Shown here piece after piece: positions 57,251-64,000 of a stretch of 64,000 bases of DNA. The stretch comes from Chloroflexaceae bacterium (lineage in GTDB: Bacteria; Chloroflexota; Chloroflexia; Chloroflexales; Chloroflexaceae), in NCBI GenBank assembly GCA_028282325.1, contig JANQID010000077.1, positions 124,001 to 188,000 on the forward strand, given 5' to 3'. Made by a program: the position numbers and the translations under genes. How positions within the stretch are numbered: the stretch's first letter is position 1; the number at the start of each line of letters is the position of its first letter. The notes beneath the pieces are model-generated. The model had not been told where the DNA came from. It worked only from the letters and a program-made list of their open reading frames with translations, and did not search any database.

Positions 57251-59361
57251 TCGATGACAGGCTCGGCGATTCCTTGAATGTCGGTGCGAAGCGGGCGGCG
57301 AGCGCTGCAACGGTTAGCGGTCAGCTGATGACGATCGGCGTTGTGATCGGGCTGTTCGTGCTGGCGCTAATTCCGCGCGCGTACGCCACAGGCGCTTTCG
57401 TCACCGTGGACGAGGGGCTCGACTGGTTTCGCTGGTCGGCGCTGTTCCTCGACGCGTTCACACGGGGTGATTTCGCCGCAATGCGCTTCGTCGGCCATCC
57501 CGGTGTCACAACGCTCTGGTTCGGCGCCGTCGGCGAGACGCTACACCGGGCGCTGGGCGCGGTCGGCTGGATCGACCCCGCCGACGTGAGCGTACACCAC
57601 GACTTCTTGCGCTTCCCCGTCGCCGTAGCAACCTCCGCCTGCGTCGCGATGGCATTTCTGCTGCTACGCAGCTTGCTCGATTGGCGGATCGGGCTGCTCG
57701 CCGCGATCTTCTGGGCCACTGATCCGTTTCTGGTCGCCCATTCACAACTACTGCACGTCGATGCTTTGCTCGCTTCGCTGGCAACACTCGCTCTGCTGGC
57801 GGCGCTGGCAGCGTTTCGCGTCGGCGCGGCTCCTGCAACCGAACGGTCGGAACCGGCAAGCGTTCGGAAAGCCGCCCTGGTTGGATCGGCGCTGGCGTAT
57901 GGACTGGCGTTGCTAACCAAAGCCCCAGCGCTGTTGGCGCTGCCATTCATCGGCCTGACTGCACTGATCGGCGGTTGGTCGGGAGGCAATAACCTGGCAA
58001 CGTATCTACGCGCATTCCGCGCCATGCTGGTTTGGGGCGGCATCGTCGTCGCCGTCTGGATCGCGTTCTGGCCGGCGGCCTGGGTCGATCTGCCGGGCGC
58101 AGTCGCCGGCATCATCGCCGAGGTACATGACAACGGCGGTCAGCCTCACGAAGCGGGCAATTTCTTCCTTGGGCGCGCCGTCGCCGATCCCGGCGCGTTG
58201 TTCTACCCGATCGCCATCGCGCTGCGGCTGACGCCGTGGGCGGCGGCGGGACTGCTGCTGTCGCCCTTCGCCCTTATCGCCCGGCGAACCACCGCCGGAC
58301 AACGCGCGGTCCTGCTGATATTGCTCGCCTTCGCGGTCGGTTTCATCGCGCTGATGAGCTTGCCGCCGAAGAAATTCGACCGGTACGCACTGCCGATCTT
58401 CCCGACGCTGAACGTGCTCGCCGCCGCCGGATGGATCTGGGCCATCGATCAGGCACGGCGCTGGATTCCGCGCGCGGGCGTGCGCACGACGGCGATCCTC
58501 AACTCCGGCGCCTGGATTTCCCTGATCGGCCTGTTGGGTTTAAATCTGGCCTGGTACCATCCTTACGAGCTGGCCTACTACAACCCATTGCTTGGCGGCG
58601 GCCCGACCGCTGCGCGCGCAATTCCCGTCGGCTGGGGCGAAGGGCTGGAACAAGCCGCCGCGTATGTCGTGCGCCAGCCCGACGGCTGTGATCGTCAGGT
58701 CGCCGCCTGGTTCGAGGAGTTGCTCGGACCGTACGCCTGCCCGTCAGTCGTGCCGATGAACTGGGCCGCCTACCCGGATACGCGCGTCGGTTATGTCATC
58801 CTATACATCGATCAAATCCAGCGCGGCAATCACCCGGAAGTTTTGGCGCTGCTCAACGGTAGGCCGCCGGTGCATACGGTGCGGATTCACGGCATTGACT
58901 ATGCGTACGTCTACCAACTTCCGCCGCCGATTGACCGACGGATCGCCGCCGACTTCGGCCCGGCAATCGGGTTGCGCGGCTACGCGGTTGATGTCGGCGC
59001 GCTCCGCACAACCGGCGTGCTGGCGTTGACGCTCCAATGGCAAAGCCAGGCACCGATCACGACCGATTACCAACTTTTTGTACATCTGCTCAACGCCGAC
59101 GGTCAGACGGTCGCCCAGGCCGATGTGCCGCCCGGCGGCCCGGAAGCGCCGACGAGCAGTTGGCGCGTCTATCACTATCAAACCCGCATCCAGCCCATTC
59201 CCACGTCCGCGGATCTGCCGGCCGGCGCCTATTGGCTGACACTGGGCGTGTACGATCCGCAAACCTTTGCGCGCCTGACGCTGGACGGTCCGCCGCGCCC
59301 GGACGCTGCGCCCGACGATGGCCCGGATGCGCTGACATTGGGCCCGATCCTTATTCCCTGA
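57247..59361 (+). CDS. GT39/ArnT-like membrane glycosyltransferase
   Basis: The 704-residue protein has the GT-C signature in its first external loop, AFVTVDEGLDWFRWS, where Asp-Glu is the expected catalytic acidic pair, followed by GHPGVTTLWFGA. About twelve helices lead to an external C-terminal domain. The domain begins near residue 560 (beta-rich, WQSQAPITTDYQLFVHLLN), a carbohydrate-binding-like fold seen in such Chloroflexota proteins. The start is a GTG overlapping the methyltransferase stop. It likely uses a polyprenyl-linked sugar donor. Confidence 0.85.
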   Translation: MIDDRLGDSLNVGAKRAASAATVSGQLMTIGVVIGLFVLALIPRAYATGAFVTVDEGLDWFRWSALFLDAFTRGDFAAMRFVGHPGVTTLWFGAVGETLHRALGAVGWIDPADVSVHHDFLRFPVAVATSACVAMAFLLLRSLLDWRIGLLAAIFWATDPFLVAHSQLLHVDALLASLATLALLAALAAFRVGAAPATERSEPASVRKAALVGSALAYGLALLTKAPALLALPFIGLTALIGGWSGGNNLATYLRAFRAMLVWGGIVVAVWIAFWPAAWVDLPGAVAGIIAEVHDNGGQPHEAGNFFLGRAVADPGALFYPIAIALRLTPWAAAGLLLSPFALIARRTTAGQRAVLLILLAFAVGFIALMSLPPKKFDRYALPIFPTLNVLAAAGWIWAIDQARRWIPRAGVRTTAILNSGAWISLIGLLGLNLAWYHPYELAYYNPLLGGGPTAARAIPVGWGEGLEQAAAYVVRQPDGCDRQVAAWFEELLGPYACPSVVPMNWAAYPDTRVGYVILYIDQIQRGNHPEVLALLNGRPPVHTVRIHGIDYAYVYQLPPPIDRRIAADFGPAIGLRGYAVDVGALRTTGVLALTLQWQSQAPITTDYQLFVHLLNADGQTVAQADVPPGGPEAPTSSWRVYHYQTRIQPIPTSADLPAGAYWLTLGVYDPQTFARLTLDGPPRPDAAPDDGPDALTLGPILIP

Positions 59362-59365
59362 GTGT

Positions 59366-61048
59366 ATGCCTATGACGACCGAACCTCGCAACCCGCCGCC
59401 TTCCCTCGCCTCCCAGGTTTCCCTGGCGGTGATCTGGAATACGCTCTTCGTGCCGCTGCGCATGCTGGCCGAGGTAATCGCCACGCTGGTCAAGCTTAAC
59501 CTGCTGTCGCGGGCCAGCTTCGGCCTGCTGGCGCTGGTGAGCGGGGCGAGCAACGGGCTCGGCACCGGCATTGACCTGGGCACAACCCGCGCGTTGCCCA
59601 AATACATCCCGGAGACCAATCGTTCCGGCGGGCCGCGCGCGACGCTGCGCCTGCTGACGGGCGTGCTGCTGGCGCAAATGGTTATGCTGGCAATCACCAG
59701 CGCGGGGCTGGCATTGTTCAGCGCGTCCTATATCGCCAAACTGAGCAACGACGTTCGCGGCGCGTCCGATCTCGACGCCGTGACTCAGCAGGCGCTCATC
59801 ACGTTTGTCCATGACTACGCCTGGCTGCTGATTTTTGCTATCATCGCACTGCTCTTCCTGGGCGTGTGTTATGACATGCTGATGGCCTATCTCAACAGCT
59901 TCTTCAAGCAGCGCGCCTGGAATAGCATCGCACTGGCCGCCGGGTTGCTGCCGCAGGCGTTGAGCGCCGGAGCCATTCTGCTGGGCTGGGACATTCTCGG
60001 CGTTCTGATCGCGATGGTCGTTGCTCCGGCGATCGCGGTCGCGCTGGCGGCGTGGCAGGTGGCGCGGTTGTGGCGCGATCTGGCCCACCAGCATCCCGAC
60101 GATGCGCCACTGACCGGCGCCGAAATAGCGCGCCTCATCAGCCGTCCGTGGCAGATCGGCGCGTGGCTGCCGCCCGGCTTCATACGCTATTCCGGCGTCT
60201 CGTTCTTGATGACGATGACCGACTATGTCGCCAGCGCCTCGTTCGCGGTGTTCCTGGCCAACGACATCGGCGATGTGGCGTTGCTGTGGGCCGGCGCGTC
60301 GGTGGTGCGGATGATCCTGAGCTACTTGTACACGCCGATGGTCGGCGTACAAGTGCCGCTATTTACGCGCGTGCGCGCCGGCGAGGGCGGTACGCTACTC
60401 GGCGCGTACCAATCGCTGATCCGGTTGCAGGCGCTGCTGCTGATCCCTGGCGGCGTCGGGTTGGTCTTGCTGGCCGGCCCGGTGCTCGCCGTACTCAGTC
60501 CGAACTACATCGCCGCCGCGCCGCTGGTCTGGGTGTTGGTTCCCAGCCTGTTCCTCGAATCGCTGCTGACCACCGCGCACAATGCGCTCATCGTCTACGA
60601 ACGCCTGCGGATCATCGTCATTTCGCGCCTACTGACCCTGCTGGTTGTCGTGCCGCTGTCGATCTGGCTGCCGCCGCTGTTCGGCGTGGTCGGCGTGGCG
60701 CTGGCATTCGGTCTGGCCCGACTGGCCTCCGGATTCTGGGTAACAGCAAGCGGGTATCGCCTGCTGGGTCTGCGCTGGCCCTGGGCCTTTACCGTGCGCG
60801 TTCTGATCGCCAGCGCGGCGATGGCGCTGCTGGTTCTGGGCGTGCGCGGCATGCTACCGGCCATTCCCGCTGATGCCGACATCGGCGAGCGGCTGCGCGA
60901 GGCGCTGTTGTTGCTCGCCGTCGCCGCCGTGGGCGCGATCGGATTGCTCGCCACGCTGCGAATCAGCGGCGGCATCGATCCGCGCGACCGCCAGCAGCTC
61001 GCCAGGCTGCGCCTGCCGCTGAAGCGCTGGGTGCTGCGGGTGTTGTAA
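59366..61048 (+). CDS. Wzx/MATE-like polysaccharide flippase
   Basis: The 560-residue polytopic protein has about 14 hydrophobic segments and no ATPase motifs. Two six-to-seven-helix halves, LNLLSRASFGLLALVSGASNGLGTGIDLGTTRALPKYIPE in the first and LSYLYTPMVGVQVPLFTRVRAGEG in the second, fit the O-antigen/polysaccharide translocase superfamily. It would carry lipid-linked glycans across the membrane between synthesis and final transfer by the GT-C enzymes around it. It begins five bases after the preceding gene. Confidence 0.82.
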   Translation: MPMTTEPRNPPPSLASQVSLAVIWNTLFVPLRMLAEVIATLVKLNLLSRASFGLLALVSGASNGLGTGIDLGTTRALPKYIPETNRSGGPRATLRLLTGVLLAQMVMLAITSAGLALFSASYIAKLSNDVRGASDLDAVTQQALITFVHDYAWLLIFAIIALLFLGVCYDMLMAYLNSFFKQRAWNSIALAAGLLPQALSAGAILLGWDILGVLIAMVVAPAIAVALAAWQVARLWRDLAHQHPDDAPLTGAEIARLISRPWQIGAWLPPGFIRYSGVSFLMTMTDYVASASFAVFLANDIGDVALLWAGASVVRMILSYLYTPMVGVQVPLFTRVRAGEGGTLLGAYQSLIRLQALLLIPGGVGLVLLAGPVLAVLSPNYIAAAPLVWVLVPSLFLESLLTTAHNALIVYERLRIIVISRLLTLLVVVPLSIWLPPLFGVVGVALAFGLARLASGFWVTASGYRLLGLRWPWAFTVRVLIASAAMALLVLGVRGMLPAIPADADIGERLREALLLLAVAAVGAIGLLATLRISGGIDPRDRQQLARLRLPLKRWVLRVL

Positions 61049-61061
61049 CAAGGAGCGTCGT

Positions 61062-63143
61062 ATGCGTTCACACCTCACAACCTTGACCCGGCGCCACATC
61101 CTGCCGCTGACGTTCTACACGCTGCTGGCGCTGCTGATGACTTGGCCGCTGGCGCAGCAATTCACCCGCGCCACCCCCGGCGATAGCGTCGATAGCTGGC
61201 AGAATATGTGGAATATGTGGTGGCTCAAGCAGGCACTGCTCCAGGGGCGCAACCCATTTTTTACCGACGTCATCTACTATCCGGAGGGCGTGAGCCTGCT
61301 GTTGCACACGCTGAATCCGTTTAATTTCCTGGTCAGCTTGCCGGTGCATGCGCTGTTCGGCCTGGTGGTCGCCTACAATACGATGATCATCTTCTCGATC
61401 GCGGTCAGCGGCTACGGCGCCTACCTGCTGGCCGCCGACGCAGTCGGTGATCGACGCGCCGCGCTGATCGGCGGGACGGTCTTCGCCGCCAGCGGGTACG
61501 TGCTGGCCCAGGCGCTCGGCCATCTCAACCTGATCGCCGTCGAATGGCTGCCGTTCGCCGCGCTGGCGTTGCGCCGCGCGAATATGCAGCCCGGCCCGCG
61601 CTGGCGCTGGATCGTCAGCGCCGGATTCTTCATCGCCCTCAACGCACTATGCGACTGGCAATACCTTATCTTTGCGCTGATCTGGGCCGGTTGGTACGCA
61701 CTGGCCGCCGCCTGGAGCAAGCGCGATCTGCGCGCGGCGGGGCCATCCGTTGCGGCAATCGCGCTGGCGCTGGCGCTGGCGACGCCGCTGCTCATTCCGA
61801 CCGCCTACGTAGCGGCGAACACCGAAAAAGCTGATACCGGCGCGGAACATCGCCTGAACCACTCGGCGGATCTGGTCGATCTCTTCATTCCCAGCCAGTT
61901 GCACGCCTGGTGGGGCGACGCCGCTGCGCGCGCGCAGTCGTACAAAGATGACATCCTGATCCAGAACAAAACCGCCTATCTGGGCACGGTCGCGCTGGCG
62001 CTGGCGCTGATCGGGGCGCGGCAGCGCGAAGGACGCTTCTGGGCCGCCAGCGCGCTGCTCTTCGTCGTGCTGGCATTGGGGCCGCGCCTGTTCGTTGGCG
62101 GCGTGCAGACGCCCATTCCGCTCCCCGCCGCCCTGATCTATCAGCTCCCGTTCGTCAACATCTCGCGCGTACCGCTGCGCTTCGTCACGCTGGCAACGCT
62201 GGCGCTGGCGGTGCTGGCGGCGTTCGGCGCGCGCGCGCTGCTCAACCGGAGCGCGGCTGCTGCGCCGCCGGAAGCGCGAGAGTATGGCGCCCGCACTTCG
62301 AAGCATCTGCGCAGCGGCCTGATCACAGCGGCGCTGATCGGGCTGCTCGCGCTCGACAACCTGACCGCGCCCTTCCCGCTGGTCGGCATCTATGTGCCGC
62401 CGATTTACGCCGAACTGGGCCAGGACGCGGAATCATACGCCATTCTCGAATCGCCCGCCTATGCGCGCACCAGCCTGATCTATATGTTCTACCAGACCAT
62501 TCATGACAAAGATCTGGTCGGTGGGATCATCTCGCGCGAGCAACCCTACCCACTGGTTGAGCAATTCCCGACGGTGCGCATGTTTATGGAGGCCGGGCCA
62601 GTCTACGACATCATTGGTCAGGATCGCGCTGAAATTGCGCCGAGCCTGTTGAGCGCCTTCAACATTCGCTACTTGATGCTGCACAGCGACGGCGGCGGGC
62701 TACGCTACAATACGCTGCAACGGGTGGCGCGCGCCGCGGCCGGCGGAGCCGATCCGCGCGTCGAAGAGATTCCGGGACGCTCATTTTTGATCTACCGCGT
62801 CGTCCCGCCCGACCGACCCCGGCCATTTATCGGCATCGGGCGCGGATGGACGGAGCCGGAGGTCAGCGCCGACAACCGCGTCACGCGCACGATTCGCGAA
62901 GAGGCGGAAGTCTTGATCTATAATGGTGCGTCGTCGAACGTCGAGATCGAACTAGAAGCGCTTGCCGCGCAGCCCGGACGGCTGGATTTAAGCGCCGACG
63001 GGCACGATTTGCCGCCGGTTACGCTTCGCGCGGGCGCCCAGCGCGTTGTCATCCCGCTAGAACTTGCAGACGATCGCATCGACCTGCTGTTGCGACCCGA
63101 CAGCGCCATTACGGTGACACGCATCGACGTTATATCGCCTTAA
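61062..63143 (+). CDS. GT-C-like polytopic membrane protein, paralog 1
   Basis: The 693-residue protein starts after AAGGAG. The first loop holds PGDSVDSWQNMWNMWWLKQALLQG and VIYYPEGVSLLLHTLNPFNF; the Asp-Ser-Trp and NMWW block repeats in the next gene. About eleven helices are followed by a soluble C-terminal domain from about residue 470 (SPAYARTSLIYMFYQTIHDKD). Such proteins are probable glycosyltransferases of unknown specificity. It and its downstream twin are tandem duplicates. Confidence 0.75.
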   Translation: MRSHLTTLTRRHILPLTFYTLLALLMTWPLAQQFTRATPGDSVDSWQNMWNMWWLKQALLQGRNPFFTDVIYYPEGVSLLLHTLNPFNFLVSLPVHALFGLVVAYNTMIIFSIAVSGYGAYLLAADAVGDRRAALIGGTVFAASGYVLAQALGHLNLIAVEWLPFAALALRRANMQPGPRWRWIVSAGFFIALNALCDWQYLIFALIWAGWYALAAAWSKRDLRAAGPSVAAIALALALATPLLIPTAYVAANTEKADTGAEHRLNHSADLVDLFIPSQLHAWWGDAAARAQSYKDDILIQNKTAYLGTVALALALIGARQREGRFWAASALLFVVLALGPRLFVGGVQTPIPLPAALIYQLPFVNISRVPLRFVTLATLALAVLAAFGARALLNRSAAAAPPEAREYGARTSKHLRSGLITAALIGLLALDNLTAPFPLVGIYVPPIYAELGQDAESYAILESPAYARTSLIYMFYQTIHDKDLVGGIISREQPYPLVEQFPTVRMFMEAGPVYDIIGQDRAEIAPSLLSAFNIRYLMLHSDGGGLRYNTLQRVARAAAGGADPRVEEIPGRSFLIYRVVPPDRPRPFIGIGRGWTEPEVSADNRVTRTIREEAEVLIYNGASSNVEIELEALAAQPGRLDLSADGHDLPPVTLRAGAQRVVIPLELADDRIDLLLRPDSAITVTRIDVISP

Positions 63144-63201
63144 CCGGTCAGGCGCCCCCCGACTGCATCTGACCGACTTCATAACTTGGAGGAAAGATTT
63201 C

Positions 63202-64000
63202 GTGCGTTCGCGCCTCTCGACACTGGCGCGTCATCATCTTGCGCCCATCCTGCTCTACTTGACGCTGGCGCTGTTGATGACCTGGCCGCTGGCAACCCAA
63301 CCGTTCACGGCGGTTCCCGGCAATGCTTACGATAGTTGGCAAAATATGTGGAATATGTGGTGGCTCAAGCAAGCGCTGCTGACCGGGCAAAATCCTTATT
63401 TCACACCGATGCTCTACTATCCGAACGGCGCCAGTCTGTTCCTCCAGACCCTGAATCCGATCAACTTTCTGATCTCGTTGCCGGTTCATGCCGTATTCGG
63501 GCTGGTCATCGCCTACAATTTTGTTGTGCTGTTCTCGCTGACGGCCAGCGGGTACACGGCATATTTGCTGGCGAACGACATCACCGGCGATCGGCGTGCG
63601 GCGCTGATCGGCGGAGCATCCTTCGCTCTCTGTGCGTTTCTGCTGGCCCAGGTGATGGGCGGTCACACACATATGATGGCCGCCGAATGGCTGCCGCTGG
63701 CGATGCTGGCGATGCGACGCGCCGGACGCGCACCCGGCGTCGGCGCAACTGCGCTGGCCGGATTGCTACTGGCCATCAACGTGCTGTGCGATTGGCAATA
63801 CTTCCTGTTCATTATGCTGTGGGGCGGCTGGTATATGCTGGCGCTGGCCTGGGAGCAGCGCCGCGTTCAGGCTGCCGTTCCGCTGGCGCTGGCGCTTGGC
63901 GTCGCGGTTGTACTGGTAAGTCCGCTGGTAATCGGCACCGCCCGCCTCGCTGCCGCGACGCCGACTGCATCGACCGAGGGCGGCGAGAATTTCCGCCGTG
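63202..64000 (+). CDS. GT-C-like polytopic membrane protein, paralog 2, 3' partial
   Basis: The frame opens with GTG at 63202 after GGAGG and runs without a stop to the window end (266 codons). The translation starts MRSRLSTLARHHLAPILLY and has AYDSWQNMWNMWWLKQALL, LYYPNGASLFLQTLNPINF and WLPLAMLAMRRAGRAPG. These match the preceding gene block for block, confirming a tandem paralog. The rest of the protein lies beyond the window. Confidence 0.88.
   Translation, partial: MRSRLSTLARHHLAPILLYLTLALLMTWPLATQPFTAVPGNAYDSWQNMWNMWWLKQALLTGQNPYFTPMLYYPNGASLFLQTLNPINFLISLPVHAVFGLVIAYNFVVLFSLTASGYTAYLLANDITGDRRAALIGGASFALCAFLLAQVMGGHTHMMAAEWLPLAMLAMRRAGRAPGVGATALAGLLLAINVLCDWQYFLFIMLWGGWYMLALAWEQRRVQAAVPLALALGVAVVLVSPLVIGTARLAAATPTASTEGGENFRR

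Overview
This is a 64 kb bacterial window of moderately high G+C. It most resembles a member of the Chloroflexota, probably a filamentous, at least partly anaerobic, Chloroflexales-like organism. That is an inference from the gene style (long Chloroflexota-type GT-C membrane proteins, fused ABC subunits, DUF3793/flavodoxin/NifX-like genes) and from the many short dispersed palindromic repeats. No rRNA, tRNA, CRISPR array or intact transposase gene was seen.

Layout. (1) 1-3.9 kb: an NMT1/TauA-like ABC importer whose binding protein is a tandem fusion cut by the window start. (2) 4-10.7 kb: an iron/redox island with flavodoxin, an unknown partner, a radical SAM protein, an 8Fe-8S ferredoxin, a DUF3793 protein, two DtxR-family regulators and a NifX-like protein. 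(3) 10.7-37.4 kb: twenty same-strand genes. First comes a family-5 (nickel/peptide) ABC importer in which permease C and both ATPases are one polypeptide. Two paralogous unknown proteins follow, then a NicO-type nickel/cobalt transporter carrying an inserted carbon-monoxide-dehydrogenase-like domain, a CooC-type nickel-insertion ATPase, two ThuA-like proteins and an RhtX/YbtX-like MFS. The run ends with three YbtPQ/IrtAB-like heterodimeric ABC pairs wrapped around an ECF module (T, fused A, two MptD-type S subunits). The gene content suggests uptake and handling of metals, metallophores or tetrapyrroles. (4) 37.4-39 kb: a gene-poor stretch of nested miniature repeats and one unknown membrane-like gene. 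(5) 39-44.4 kb, minus strand: a BtuFCD-like importer behind a cobalamin riboswitch and terminator, with a binding protein that is a fusion of three domains. (6) 44.4-46.2 kb: a four-unit tandem array of a 141-bp palindromic element, an A/T-rich LysE exporter and a glycosyltransferase pseudogene. (7) 46.2-64 kb: a divergent cell-surface glycan island of large polytopic GT-C-like or related proteins, a DUF2079 protein, a methyltransferase and a flippase. The last gene runs off the window.

How it fits together. The DtxR-type regulators, a DtxR-like palindrome between them, the cobalamin riboswitch and the density of metal/cofactor transporters point to a chromosomal hub for iron, nickel and corrinoid homeostasis, possibly serving nitrogenase, CODH or hydrogenase encoded elsewhere. 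The most novel-looking part is 16.2-21.6 kb: the 224-aa paralogs, the NicO-CODH chimera, CooC and the ThuA-like pair. Several intergenic regions carry small non-coding elements with target-site duplications, so recent miniature-element movement is visible in the sequence.
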